Notes: generated by a model from the sequence alone, not told the origin. 64,000 bases of DNA from Cloacibacillus porcorum (GCF_001701045.1 NZ_CP016757.1:186001-250000), one strand, 5' to 3'; positions 35,060 through 44,303 are shown, counted from the stretch's first letter. Translations and numbers: made by a program.

Positions 35060-35104
35060 CAGGGGGAATTGAGTTTTTAGCCAAACTTTTCCCCCTGTCT
35101 TTTA
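35060..35104 (+). terminator. intra-operon stem-loop between TAXI receptor and permease
   Basis: CAGGGGGAA pairs with TTCCCCCTG, followed by TCTTTT. A leaky terminator or RNA-stabilising structure of this kind is common between binding-protein and permease genes. Confidence 0.65.
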
Positions 35105-35165
35105 ACTTTGGAAATGTCTCTAAATAAGATCCGAAGGTAAGATCGTTTTGAAAGGATGGTCTTAG

Positions 35166-37022
35166 TTGGAAAAAATACGTAAACATCTGGCCTTTTGGGT
35201 ATCCCTGTGCTGGCTCGCGGGACAGATATATATCGCCTTTGTGCCGGTTCAGGGAATGGTAATAAAGCCGCTGCACGTTGGTTTTGCGCTGCTGCTGGTA
35301 TTTCTTCTGAAGCCCTTCATCAAAGAAAAGCCCTTGCTGTCAGCTTTTGTCGACGCGGTCTGTTTTTTGACGACATTCGCGTTTATGGCCCACATCGTGC
35401 TCAATTCGGTGCGGATAGTCGAGAGGATTCCGTTCGTCGACGACCTCTTTTATTTTGACAAGTTTTTCGCCCTTGCCCTCGTCATTCTTCTGATGGAGGC
35501 TGGGAGACGTTATCTTGGCTGGTCGATGACGATCATCGCCGTAATATTCATGCTCTACAGCTTCTTCGGCAGGAGCCTGCCCGGCATCCTATCCCATCAG
35601 GGGGTAGACCTGATCAGCTTTGTGGAGAACCAGGTAATGACCACCGGCGGTATCTTCTCAAGCCCGATCGCGGCATCCGCCGATACGATCTTCTATTTTA
35701 TGATCTTCGGAGCCTTTCTCGCCGCGACCCCGGCAGGGAAATTATTTGTTTCGATCGCGAAATACGCGACCCGTAATTCTATCGGCGGCCCAGGCAAGGC
35801 ATCCATCCTCGCCTCCGGCCTCTTCGGTATGATCAGCGGAAGCGCCGCGGCCAACGTCGCCTCCGTCGGTGTCATCACGTATCCGATGATGAAGAGGGGC
35901 GGATTCAAGCCTGTATTCAGCGCGGCCCTCCTGGCCACCGCCGGTACGGGCGGACAGCTGATCCCTCCGGTAATGGGAGCCTCGGCCTTTATCATGGCGG
36001 ACATGATCGGGATATCCTACTTTAAAATCATCCTCTGCGCCACGCTGCCCGCGCTGCTGTATGTCGGCTCGCTTCTCTGGGAGGTTCACCTCGAGGCCAG
36101 CAAACAGGAGATCAAGCCGGAAGAGATAGACGCGAAGGAACACCTTGCCGTAATAAAGGGCTATCTGCATCTGATGCTGCCGATTGTCGCGCTGGTGGCG
36201 CTCATCGCCATGGGGCGTTCTCTGATGTATTCCGCCCTCGCCTCCACCGTGGTGCTCATACTCCTCTGCCAGATCAAAAAGGATACGCGGCTGTCGCTGA
36301 AGGAGATAGTCGATATGGGGGTCGACGGGACTAAGGCTTCGGTGATTGTCGCCCTTCCCTGTGCGCTGGCGGGAATAGTGATCGGTGAGGTCGTATTTAC
36401 CGGTCTGGGGCTGCGTTTCAGTGCCGTCATCGCCTCCTTCTCAGCCAATAGCCTGCTGCTGGCGCTCCTGCTTTCGACGGTGATGATAATTATCATGGGA
36501 ATGGGCATGCCGACCAGCGCCGCCTATATCATGAGCGCCGTGCTGCTCGCGCCGGCGATGCAGAATCTCGGCGTGGAGGCGATCGTCGCCCATATGTTCA
36601 TCTTCTACTTTGCGAACATGTCGATGATCACGCCGCCGGTTGCCATCGCCTCCTATACGGCGGCGGGCATCGCGGAGACTGGGCTGTGGGAGACCGGCAT
36701 CGAGGCGGTGCGGCTCGCCATAATTCTCTTCCTCATCCCCTTCATCTTCGTCTATAACCCCGCGCTTCTCGGCCTCGGTTCGATCCCGGCCATCGCCTGG
36801 GTATTCTTTACCTGCGTCATGGGGATAATGGGGCTGGGTATCGGCGTGATCGGTTACTGGAAGGGCGATATGGGCTGGCCGATGAGGGCGCTGTTCATCG
36901 TCGCGGCGCTCCTTCTTATCGTGCCGGAGACGATTTCGGACATCGCGGGACTGGCGATACTCTTCGCGCTGATCTTCGTCCAGCTGAAAAGAAGCAGAGC
37001 GGCGGTACAAAGCGGCAGTTAG
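35166..37022 (+). CDS. TRAP transporter fused permease (4TM/12TM)
   Basis: 618-aa membrane protein combining the small and large TRAP subunits, as usual for TAXI systems. The N-terminal four helices are the DctQ-like part. The rest contains SGSAAANVASVGVITYPMMK and MGMGMPTSAAYIMSAVLLAP, the DctM-like hairpins. TTG start at 35166 with GAAAGG ahead; no nearby in-frame ATG fits better. It imports the substrate bound by the TAXI receptor. Confidence 0.92.
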   Translation: MEKIRKHLAFWVSLCWLAGQIYIAFVPVQGMVIKPLHVGFALLLVFLLKPFIKEKPLLSAFVDAVCFLTTFAFMAHIVLNSVRIVERIPFVDDLFYFDKFFALALVILLMEAGRRYLGWSMTIIAVIFMLYSFFGRSLPGILSHQGVDLISFVENQVMTTGGIFSSPIAASADTIFYFMIFGAFLAATPAGKLFVSIAKYATRNSIGGPGKASILASGLFGMISGSAAANVASVGVITYPMMKRGGFKPVFSAALLATAGTGGQLIPPVMGASAFIMADMIGISYFKIILCATLPALLYVGSLLWEVHLEASKQEIKPEEIDAKEHLAVIKGYLHLMLPIVALVALIAMGRSLMYSALASTVVLILLCQIKKDTRLSLKEIVDMGVDGTKASVIVALPCALAGIVIGEVVFTGLGLRFSAVIASFSANSLLLALLLSTVMIIIMGMGMPTSAAYIMSAVLLAPAMQNLGVEAIVAHMFIFYFANMSMITPPVAIASYTAAGIAETGLWETGIEAVRLAIILFLIPFIFVYNPALLGLGSIPAIAWVFFTCVMGIMGLGIGVIGYWKGDMGWPMRALFIVAALLLIVPETISDIAGLAILFALIFVQLKRSRAAVQSGS

Positions 37023-37128
37023 TTTTTACAACATCAATAAGACTCTCTTGCGGGCTCTCCTTTATTTGTCGAGGAGGGCTCGATTTATATGATCTTTTGA
37101 TTATTGTGATATCGGAAAGGATGTGTGG

Positions 37129-37560
37129 ATGATGATTTTAAAGTTCAACAGGGATATTTTTTATGCTAAAAGAGACGCCGAGGGCGAGGTGATCGTTGTT
37201 CTAGACGGAAAGAGGGACGACAGGAGGCTCAAGATCGAAACGCATTACGCGCGGTCGCTGAAGAAGTATGATATCCATGAGGTGATCGTTACCGACGAGA
37301 GCGATGTGGAGCTTGGCGGCGAGGTCAATAAAATAGGTTATATCTGCTTCTTTGAAGTTTCGCAGGGAGGGCATATAATCTTAGGAGACGGTTTATATAT
37401 AGCCGGCGATCTGATAGGCAGAGTTGTCGGCTTTGACGATATCCATATGCCGAACCATATGAATATCATCGTTCAAAGTCAGGATAGACGCTCTGCCAAG
37501 GAACGTGGCATAATGCTGGGGGATAAGGTCTCAATAGGCTTTATCCGCGGAAATAGTTAA
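37129..37560 (+). CDS. uncharacterised small protein in the TAXI-TRAP operon (DUF6917-like)
   Basis: 143-aa soluble protein rich in beta strands, without signal peptide or membrane segment. It ends in DDIHMPNHMNIIVQ and GIMLGDKVSIGFI. I recall similar small proteins (DUF6917) beside cysteine desulfidase-like genes, but this is from memory. ATG 37129 has GGAAAGG eight bases ahead. It lies 12 bases before the CyuA-like gene and is probably translated with it. Function unknown. Confidence 0.7.
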   Translation: MMILKFNRDIFYAKRDAEGEVIVVLDGKRDDRRLKIETHYARSLKKYDIHEVIVTDESDVELGGEVNKIGYICFFEVSQGGHIILGDGLYIAGDLIGRVVGFDDIHMPNHMNIIVQSQDRRSAKERGIMLGDKVSIGFIRGNS

Positions 37561-37572
37561 GGGGGAAAAAGA

Positions 37573-38907
37573 TTGCTTACGTTAAAAGAATTTCTTCGCA
37601 GCGAGGTAAAACCGGCGCTGGGGTGTACGGAGCCCGGAGCGGTCGCGCTTGCGGTGGCACGCGCCTGCGCGGAACTTCCGGGACGGGATGATATCGCCGC
37701 CGTACGTGTGACGGTGAGCTCCAGCATCTATAAGAACGGTATGGCGGTCGGCATTCCCGGTACTAAGGGAGCGCGCGGCAACGCCATCGCCGCGGCGATG
37801 GGCGCGATCTGCGGGGATGCCTCGCTTGGTCTGGAGGTGCTTCGCAACAGCACTCTGGAGGATGTGGCGAAGGCCGAGGCCTGGGTGCGCGACGAGCGCG
37901 TCTCCATCTACTGCGATCCCGACAGGAGCGGCGTCTATGTGCTCGCCTCCGTATTCACGCCGGGCCACAAGGCGGTCTGTCTCATCGAAAACAGCCATTC
38001 TAACGTTGTTAAAACAGTGCTCGACAACGAAACTACATATGAGGCCGAGCGTAAAGGTTCTTCCGCCAGCGGCTTTGACGACGGTTTCCCGCAGACGCTG
38101 CAGGAGGCGCTCGCCATGGCCGACGAGATCGACGCCGAGGATGTCAAGTTCATCTGGGACGGCATCAATATGAACTATAAGGTCGCGGAGGGCGGCTTCA
38201 GGTCTCCGCAGGAGTGCAGCAGCTGCGGCGCCTGCCTTCAGGGCAGCAAGTTCGGGCTTACGCTGCTTGAGATCGATCAGGACTGTGGCTGCAACAAGGT
38301 GCCGGCGGCGATGGAGATCCGCAGCACCTGCGCCGCGGCGGCTGAGGCGAGGATGTCGGGCATCCTGCTCCCCGTCATGAGCAGCGCCGGCAGCGGCAAC
38401 CACGGGATAACGGCGATCCTTCCCGTTGCGGTGCTCGGCAGGCGCACGGGCAAGAGCGTGGAAGAGATCGCGAAGGCGGTCGCCGTCAGCCATATCGCAA
38501 CGAGCTTCGTCAAGCACAATCTCGGACGCCTCTCCCCAGTCTGCGGCTGTTCCGTAGCCGCGGGAGCGGGAGCCGCCGCAGGCATGACCTATCTGATGGG
38601 CGGCAGCTACGATCAGATATGCACCGCGATGAGCCTTCTGCTGGCGAATATCGCGGGGATGCTCTGCGACGGGGCGAAGGAGAGCTGCGCGCTGAAGGTC
38701 GGAGCCGCGGCCACCGAGGCCTATTACGCGATGGAGTGGGCGCTTATGGGACAGCGGCTTGCCGTTCCTCAGGGCGTATTCGGCGAGACGATCGAAGAGA
38801 CGGTAGAAAATGTCGGGCGCATTTCGCGCGAGGGAATGAGAACTGTCGACCGTGTCATGATCGAGATTCTCGACAAAAGGCACCGGCCGAGTTCGGTAGC
38901 ATTTTAA
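37573..38907 (+). CDS. L-cysteine desulfidase-like protein (CyuA/UPF0597 family)
   Basis: 444-aa iron-sulfur enzyme related to serine dehydratase alpha subunits. The N-terminus has EVKPALGCTEPGAVALAVARA, with the first conserved Cys. Later Cys residues (SPVCGCSVAAGAGAAAGMTY, NIAGMLCDGAKESCALKVG) match the cluster-binding pattern of the family. Family members break L-cysteine into pyruvate, ammonia and sulfide. An extra CSSCGACLQGS and DCGCNK near 215-240 suggests further metal binding. TTG start after GGGGG. The neighbouring importer may bring in cysteine or a related amino acid. Confidence 0.88.
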   Translation: MLTLKEFLRSEVKPALGCTEPGAVALAVARACAELPGRDDIAAVRVTVSSSIYKNGMAVGIPGTKGARGNAIAAAMGAICGDASLGLEVLRNSTLEDVAKAEAWVRDERVSIYCDPDRSGVYVLASVFTPGHKAVCLIENSHSNVVKTVLDNETTYEAERKGSSASGFDDGFPQTLQEALAMADEIDAEDVKFIWDGINMNYKVAEGGFRSPQECSSCGACLQGSKFGLTLLEIDQDCGCNKVPAAMEIRSTCAAAAEARMSGILLPVMSSAGSGNHGITAILPVAVLGRRTGKSVEEIAKAVAVSHIATSFVKHNLGRLSPVCGCSVAAGAGAAAGMTYLMGGSYDQICTAMSLLLANIAGMLCDGAKESCALKVGAAATEAYYAMEWALMGQRLAVPQGVFGETIEETVENVGRISREGMRTVDRVMIEILDKRHRPSSVAF

Positions 38908-38941
38908 TTAATAATTTAAAGAAAGGTCTGAAGTAGAAGCT

Positions 38942-39391
38942 ATGAAAAAGAAAATAAACAACGCCGTGGCAGCGGCGCTTATCTGTGCGGTAATGGTGGT
39001 CTCGGTGCCCGCGGCGCGGGCGCTTGATCTCGGCGACATCCTCAAAAAGGGCGCCCTCGGCGTTGCCGGAGGCTGGCTTGTAACGGCCATCTCGCCGCAG
39101 ATGAACGATTTTATCAACACCATCACCTTCAATAAAGGCGTCAAGTACGAAGGGTACACGAAGGTGGTGCCGATAGTTTCGATCGGCGACGGCACGCGCA
39201 TCGGCGCCGCCCAGGTAGGAGCGACGACGAAGGACGCCATCGACAATACGAAGGCTGTGGCCCAGATCGAGGGAGAGTTCAGCAGTATCCGCGCGACGGC
39301 GCTGATCCCGATAGACTCGCTCAATCCGATCCAGCGCTTCCGCCGCGTTAAGGGCGTCGGTGTCACGGCGATCATCAACGTAAGACTTTAG
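38942..39391 (+). CDS. exported protein of unknown function
   Basis: 149-aa protein with a signal peptide (AVAAALICAVMVVSVPAARA, cleavage near ARA-LD). The mature part begins LGDILKKGALGVAGGWLVTA and has two to three predicted beta hairpins. No catalytic motif is visible and I do not recognise the family. It stands between the cysteine desulfidase-like gene and threonine dehydratase, ten bases before the latter's start, so it is likely co-transcribed. Confidence 0.75.
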   Translation: MKKKINNAVAAALICAVMVVSVPAARALDLGDILKKGALGVAGGWLVTAISPQMNDFINTITFNKGVKYEGYTKVVPIVSIGDGTRIGAAQVGATTKDAIDNTKAVAQIEGEFSSIRATALIPIDSLNPIQRFRRVKGVGVTAIINVRL

Positions 39392-39400
39392 GCGCGTAAG

Positions 39401-40654
39401 ATGTCAGACTACCGGCCTCAGCTCCATGACATCCAGAAAGCAAAGCAGCGCATAAGCGGCGTCGTGGTAAACACGCCGCTTATGCTGAACATCCAGCTCT
39501 CCGAACGCTATGGGGCGAATATCTGGCTCAAGCGCGAAGATATGCAGATCGTGCGCTCTTACAAGATCCGCGGTGCCTACAATAAAATATCCAGCCTTTC
39601 GCAGGAGGATCTCGCGCGCGGCGTCGTCTGCGCCTCGGCCGGCAACCACGCGCAGGGCGTGGCGCTGGCCTGCAATAAGCTCGGCATCAAAGGCACCATC
39701 TTCATGCCGAAGCCGACGCCGAAGCAGAAGATAAACCAGGTGAAGATGTTCGGCAAGGATAATATCGACATCGTGCTGACGGGCGACACCTACGACGATT
39801 CATGCAGCGAGGCGGTCGCCTGGTGCGAGTCGCAGAACGGGACCTTTATCCATCCCTTCAACGATCCGCAGATAATAGAGGGACAGGCGACGCTGGCCCT
39901 CGACATTCTCAACGAGGCCTTCGGAGGTTTTCACTATATTCTGCTGCCGATCGGCGGCGGCGGTCTGATGTCCGGCGTGGGCAGCGTCTTTAAGAGCCTG
40001 AGCCCCGACACCTGCGTCGTCGGCGTGGAATCTACGGGGACGGCCTCGATGAAGGCCGCCTTTGACGCGGGAAAGCCAGTCGAGCTTCAGCAGCTTGACA
40101 CCTTTGCGGACGGCATCGCGGTACGGAAGGCGGGAGATATTACTTTTGACATCTGCCGTGAGGTGGTCGACCGCCTGATCCAGGTGCCGGAGGGGCAGAT
40201 ATGCACAACGATCCTCTCCCTCTACAACGAGAGCGCGATTGTCGTCGAGCCGGCGGGAGCCGTCTCCGTCTCCGCTCTTGAGTATATAAAGGACGATATT
40301 CGCGGCAAGAACGTCGTCTGCGTAATCAGCGGCAGCAACAACGACATCACCCGCATGGAGGAGATAAAGGAGCGTTCCCAGCTGCACCAGGGGCTAAAGC
40401 ATTATTTTATCCTGCGCTTTCCGCAGCGGGCAGGCGCGCTGAGGGAATTTCTCGAGCATGTGCTTGGACCCGATGACGACATCACGCATTTCCAGTATTC
40501 CAAAAAGAATTCGCGTGAACGCGGTCCCGCGGTGGTCGGAATAGAGCTGCGCCGCGCAGAGGATTTCGCGCCGCTCGTCGAACGCATGAAACAGCATAAT
40601 ATCGTCTACGAATATTTGAACGACAAGCCCGACCTGTTCCAATTTCTTATATAG
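39401..40654 (+). CDS. ilvA: threonine ammonia-lyase (threonine dehydratase)
   Basis: 417-aa PLP enzyme converting threonine (and serine) to 2-oxobutyrate (pyruvate) and ammonia. Lys55 in VRSYKIRGAYNK is the Schiff-base lysine. IGGGGLMSGVG is the phosphate-binding glycine loop. The C-terminal 80 residues (YFILRFPQRAGALREFLEHV) form an ACT-like regulatory domain, as in the short IlvA/TdcB type. It could feed isoleucine synthesis or fermentation; its place after CyuA favours catabolism. Confidence 0.92.
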   Translation: MSDYRPQLHDIQKAKQRISGVVVNTPLMLNIQLSERYGANIWLKREDMQIVRSYKIRGAYNKISSLSQEDLARGVVCASAGNHAQGVALACNKLGIKGTIFMPKPTPKQKINQVKMFGKDNIDIVLTGDTYDDSCSEAVAWCESQNGTFIHPFNDPQIIEGQATLALDILNEAFGGFHYILLPIGGGGLMSGVGSVFKSLSPDTCVVGVESTGTASMKAAFDAGKPVELQQLDTFADGIAVRKAGDITFDICREVVDRLIQVPEGQICTTILSLYNESAIVVEPAGAVSVSALEYIKDDIRGKNVVCVISGSNNDITRMEEIKERSQLHQGLKHYFILRFPQRAGALREFLEHVLGPDDDITHFQYSKKNSRERGPAVVGIELRRAEDFAPLVERMKQHNIVYEYLNDKPDLFQFLI

Positions 40655-40699
40655 GCAGGTTACCAGTAGAAGCTACGCGGATGCGGCAGAATTGGAGAC

Positions 40700-40731
40700 G
40701 AAGAGAGACGGTTTTTGGGCCGTCTCTCTCC
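40700..40731. terminator. convergent terminator
   Basis: AGAGAGACGG and CCGTCTCTCT form a hairpin between the threonine dehydratase gene and the convergent small gene at 40754-41029. Confidence 0.8.
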
Positions 40732-40753
40732 GTCTCTGGGGTTTATAGGGGTG

Positions 40754-41029
40754 TTAGCTCTGGTTGGCTTTTTTAATTATCTCCGTTACCATCTCTTCAC
40801 CGTGGGGTGTCATGTTCTGGATGGCCTCCAGATCCTCGTGGGTGAAGGAGGAAAAATCGAAGTTGGCGCGCTTTAAAATGGCTGCTCCTATATGATGTAC
40901 GGCATCTTTGTTTTTCTTATAGATGCGCTCCTCAAGTTTTTTCATCTTCGTATCAAGCTCTTTTATCAGTAGTTCGGGGCTTCGCCGAATCCTTTTGGAC
41001 GGCCCCTTAAGTTCTCTGCTTGCAGACAT
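40754..41029 (-). CDS. small helical protein of unknown function
   Basis: 91-aa basic, mostly helical protein. The N-terminal half (LIKELDTKMKKLEERIYKKN) looks like a coiled coil, and the C-terminal half (ANFDFSSFTHEDLEAIQNM) a compact helical bundle. It faintly resembles conjugation accessory proteins of the TraD/MobC kind, but no relaxase or transfer gene is nearby. ATG 41029 has AAAGGG nine bases ahead and is preferred over ATG 41038. Confidence 0.6.
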   Translation of the reverse strand: MSASRELKGPSKRIRRSPELLIKELDTKMKKLEERIYKKNKDAVHHIGAAILKRANFDFSSFTHEDLEAIQNMTPHGEEMVTEIIKKANQS

Positions 41030-41038
41030 TTTATTCAT

Positions 41039-41543
41039 CCCTTTCTGCGGCTATTATCAGTTTTTTCCCTGCGCATTATTATTACGGCCTCATATTGGCA
41101 AGTATAATTAAAATTTATCTTTCGCACATTGTGTTTTATGCCTATATTCTTCTGCGTAGGCATAATGATTAAAGGTTTGGTTCTAAGGGGCGCTTTTTTC
41201 GGAGATAGAGGGCTATAGAGCGGTGCGGTACCCTGTTTAGGCTCTTGCACAACAATGTCTTATGGCAAATTGCAAAAGTAAGCGGTTAGTGTTTATAATA
41301 ACCGGTGTAATCGGTAAAAATATCCTTTGAGGGGAGGACGGCTGTCATGACGTGATCTGCTTATTTTGGCTCGTGTACCGAGTCCGCCGTCTGTCGCCGT
41401 TCCCTCGCATACCTGTATATAAAAGGATAATTTCCCCTCGTCCCCCGCTGTATTGATATGTGATGGGCGGCCGGTACGCCTGCCGGCGCTCTGTTTTGTC
41501 ATATTTTATCCACGTATTTGGTCAACAACAGGAGGTAAATATT
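41039..41543. other. 500-bp intergenic region with structured sequence, no gene seen
   Basis: Contains an inverted repeat TTATGCCTA / TAGGCATAA (41136-41165). A larger fold near 41330-41400 pairs GACGGC with GCCGTC around an inner GGCTCG / CGAGTCC. No ORF has both coding character and a ribosome-binding site. It could hold a leader RNA for the YedE gene. I checked it for a tRNA-like cloverleaf and did not find one. Confidence 0.5.
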
Positions 41544-42626
41544 TTGGACCGTTTTCTTATGTCAAAAAATGGCCCGGCGTTCGCTGGGCTTGTTCTCGGC
41601 GTCATCGCGGCGCTGTTGGTAAAGTTTGGTAATCCTGGAAATATGGGCTTCTGCGTCGCCTGCTTCACGCGCGACATCGCGGGGGCGCTTGGCCTGCACC
41701 GCGCCGCCATCGTGCAGTATCTGCGTCCCGAAATCGCGGGCTTCATCCTCGGGGCCTTTGCCTCGGCGCTCGCCTTTTCCGAATACAGGCCGCGCGGCGG
41801 CTCGTCGCCGATGGTGCGCTTCGCCCTTGGCTTTTTTGCCATGATCGGCGCGCTCGTCTTTCTTGGCTGTCCCTGGCGCGCCTACCTGCGTCTCGCGGGC
41901 GGCGACTGGAACGCCATTGCCGGTATCGCGGGACTTATCGCCGGTATCGGTATCGGCGTCTGGTTCCTCTACGGTGGTTTCAGCCTCGGCGCCGCGCGCC
42001 CCACGCCGAAGGCGGCGGGACTTGTGATGCCGCTGCTCGCCCTGGCTATCCTCGCGCTGCTCTTCTTCAAACCTTTATTTGGTCCCGAGGGCAGCGGCCC
42101 GATATTCTTCTCCGCCAAGGGGCCCGGCGCGGCGCATGCCCCCATCCTCATCTCTCTCGGCGCCGGACTTGTCGTCGGCTGGCTCGCGCAGCGCACGCGC
42201 TTCTGCACGATTGGCGCGGTGCGCGACCTGATCATGGTCCGGGACTCGCACCTCTTTAAGGGGATCGCCGCCTTTATTCTCGCGGCCTTTGTGACCAACA
42301 TGATCCTCGGACAGTTCAAGCCCGGATTTGAGGGACAGCCCGTGGCGCATACCATGCAGCTCTGGAACTTCCTTGGTATGGTCCTCTCCGGACTCGCCTT
42401 CACCCTCGCCGGCGGCTGCCCGGGACGGATGCTCATCATGTCTGGTGAGGGAGACTCCGACGCGGGCAGCTTTATTATAGGCATGCTCGTCGGCGCGGCC
42501 TTCGCTCACAACTTCTCGCTTGCAAGCTCCGGCGCGGGTATCGGCGCCTTCGGCGCGCCCGCGACGATTATCGGCCTTGTCTTCTGTCTGTTGGTGGGCT
42601 TCGGTTTCAGGAATAGAATGGCGTAG
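41544..42626 (+). CDS. yedE: YeeE/YedE-family membrane protein, selenium-linked type
   Basis: 360-aa membrane protein with about ten hydrophobic helices and two half-repeats. Each repeat has a Cys in a Gly/Arg context (NMGFCVACFTRDI and RTRFCTIGAVRDL, then LAGGCPGRMLIMSGEGD), the pattern of thiosulfate/selenium-related YeeE-YedE channels. TTG 41544 has AGGAGG eight bases ahead. The next gene is a TusA-like protein, and a YedE-YedF pair is associated with selenium metabolism, in keeping with the selenoprotein in this window. The transported species is not proven. Confidence 0.88.
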   Translation: MDRFLMSKNGPAFAGLVLGVIAALLVKFGNPGNMGFCVACFTRDIAGALGLHRAAIVQYLRPEIAGFILGAFASALAFSEYRPRGGSSPMVRFALGFFAMIGALVFLGCPWRAYLRLAGGDWNAIAGIAGLIAGIGIGVWFLYGGFSLGAARPTPKAAGLVMPLLALAILALLFFKPLFGPEGSGPIFFSAKGPGAAHAPILISLGAGLVVGWLAQRTRFCTIGAVRDLIMVRDSHLFKGIAAFILAAFVTNMILGQFKPGFEGQPVAHTMQLWNFLGMVLSGLAFTLAGGCPGRMLIMSGEGDSDAGSFIIGMLVGAAFAHNFSLASSGAGIGAFGAPATIIGLVFCLLVGFGFRNRMA

Positions 42627-42638
42627 GAGGTTTTTGAG

Positions 42639-42854
42639 ATGGAAAAGACGATCGTAGACGCGCGCGGGCTCTCATGTCCGCAGCCAGTAATAGAGACAAA
42701 ACGGGCGCTTGACAAGCTGAGCGCCGGTCTTGTGGAGGTACTTGTAGATACCGTGACTTCGCGTGAAAATGTCATCCGCTTCGCGCAGCACGCAGGCTGG
42801 AAGACGGAGTGGACGGAGACGGAAGGTGGTTTTTCCGTGACGGCGGCGAAGTGA
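42639..42854 (+). CDS. TusA/YedF-like sulfurtransferase-type protein
   Basis: 71-aa single-domain protein with the TusA signature DARGLSCPQPVIETKRAL (Cys13 in Cys-Pro-x-Pro) and a beta-alpha-beta-alpha pattern. TusA-like proteins carry persulfide or, by association, perselenide. It is encoded 12 bases after YedE with AGGAGG ahead, and the pair probably passes reduced sulfur or selenium from the membrane channel to cytoplasmic enzymes. Confidence 0.9.
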   Translation: MEKTIVDARGLSCPQPVIETKRALDKLSAGLVEVLVDTVTSRENVIRFAQHAGWKTEWTETEGGFSVTAAK

Positions 42855-42860
42855 CCCTGT

Positions 42861-42905
42861 AAAACTGCGGCGTCAGCTCGAAAGAGCCCGACGCCGCAAG
42901 TTTTA
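42861..42905. terminator. terminator of the yedE operon
   Basis: ACTGCGGCGTC pairs with GACGCCGCAAGT, followed by TTTTAT; AAAA lies on the other flank, so it can serve both convergent genes. Confidence 0.85.
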
Positions 42906-42972
42906 TGAGTTAGACGAGTATTCGGACGAGGACTTTTGTAACCAGTCCCGCCCGGAAATTTAGTCTTTCACG

Positions 42973-44286
42973 CTATCTGGCGTTTGCAACCCTGTTGTTG
43001 ACCCAGTCGGCAAACTCCTCCGGCGAACATTCTCCCGCGGGGCGTGTGCCCGGTTTCCGCTGCATATGCGAGAGTGAGATCTGATATCTGTCCGCGGGAA
43101 CTGGCCGGTCGGCGTCGCTGTGCAGGGCCTCCAGCGAAAGTCCAGTGAACTCCGCGGTGACATACCTTTCTTTTCCCCTCTGCCAGAGTGAAAGGACCAA
43201 CGCGCCTCCCGGAGGCACTTCGTTTTTCGCGAACCCCGGCAGCTGCCAGTCCGCGCCGATGAGCGCTCCGACGCCGGCGATGTTTGTGTCGTGTCCGACA
43301 AAGATCGCCGCTTTTGCCGCCGCCGCGGGCTCCTTGACGGCGTCGGGAACTTTAGCCAGACATAATTCTTCCGAGAGCAGAGAGGATGCCAGCAGCATCG
43401 TAAGCTCGCCGGCGCGCGTCCTCGCAACGGAGGGGGCGCGGTTAACGGCGTCGAATATTCTGCTGTGTACGGGCAGGAGGTCCCTTAGTATCATAACGTC
43501 CGCCGCTCCCCAGCCGGCGTTTTTCTCCGGCCACTGGCAGTATTCGAGCAGAAATATCTCCACGATGCCCGACGCGGCGCCCAGCGCGCCCGTGATGCCG
43601 ACGGAGCGGTCCCCGTCACGGAATTCGATCTCGGAGGGGAGGTCGGCAAAGGTCGAGCCATAGAGCCGTCCGGCCTTAGCGGCGGCCCTTTCCGAGAGCG
43701 GCCCCGTGATGTCCGCCAGCATGCTGATCTTCGGCGCAAGCTCCTGCTGAAGCGCTGTTAAACTTCCGCCGGCGTTTTTCATGATGTCGCGGCGGACGGC
43801 GTCGGTGTCAAAATCCGCGAAGCCGGCCTCTACCGGATGGAAGATTGGATAGACAAAGGCCCTCGCGGAGAGCACCGGCGTGATCCCTCCCTGCGGGGCG
43901 AGCGCCTCGGAGATGGCGTCCGCGGTGGCTTTCGTACGTTGGTCGACATCCGCGCAGATGAAAATCTTGTCGGGCGTGACGCCGAGAGACTCCAGCCGCG
44001 CGCGTTCCGCCGTCCACTGGCGGGATATCAGCGACGAGCCGCGCGTCGTGAGGTGCCCGGCCCTTACCGGCCACCTGGGCCAGGGCTTAGCGCTCCATTC
44101 CGCCAGCTTGGCCGCCGGCTGTGTGGGGCTGCGTACTCCATGCCGGGAAAGTACGACCTCTTTCAGCAGCACGCTCTTTTCCGCGGCGTATCCCCGCGTG
44201 GGGGCCAGGGCCGCGAAGAGCAGTAAGAAAATGGTGATGATCTTTATGGCATATATCTTGAAGCGAGGCATTTTGTTGTTATCCAT
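42973..44286 (-). CDS. secreted histidine acid phosphatase (branch 2)
   Basis: 437-aa exported phosphatase. The signal peptide (IITIFLLLFAALAPTRGYAA) is followed by the catalytic VVLSRHGVRSPTQP (RHGxRxP). A C-terminal GHDTNIAGVG carries the HD proton donor. The layout matches periplasmic glucose-1-phosphatase/phytase (Agp/AppA) enzymes. It probably frees phosphate from sugar phosphates or inositol phosphates in the periplasm. Start is ambiguous: AAAGG is very close to ATG 44286 and 15 bases from ATG 44271. Confidence 0.88.
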   Translation of the reverse strand: MDNNKMPRFKIYAIKIITIFLLLFAALAPTRGYAAEKSVLLKEVVLSRHGVRSPTQPAAKLAEWSAKPWPRWPVRAGHLTTRGSSLISRQWTAERARLESLGVTPDKIFICADVDQRTKATADAISEALAPQGGITPVLSARAFVYPIFHPVEAGFADFDTDAVRRDIMKNAGGSLTALQQELAPKISMLADITGPLSERAAAKAGRLYGSTFADLPSEIEFRDGDRSVGITGALGAASGIVEIFLLEYCQWPEKNAGWGAADVMILRDLLPVHSRIFDAVNRAPSVARTRAGELTMLLASSLLSEELCLAKVPDAVKEPAAAAKAAIFVGHDTNIAGVGALIGADWQLPGFAKNEVPPGGALVLSLWQRGKERYVTAEFTGLSLEALHSDADRPVPADRYQISLSHMQRKPGTRPAGECSPEEFADWVNNRVANAR

Positions 44287-44303
44287 CCTTTCTATTGTAA
44301 AAA

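Noticed and set aside
40754-41029. Conjugation or mobilisation gene
   Set aside because: Only a vague helical resemblance, with no relaxase, coupling protein or transfer origin nearby.
41330-41400. Possible tRNA, including tRNA-Sec, upstream of yedE
   Set aside because: Paired segments exist but no anticodon arm, T-loop or acceptor pattern could be made. No tRNA or rRNA gene was recognised in the window.
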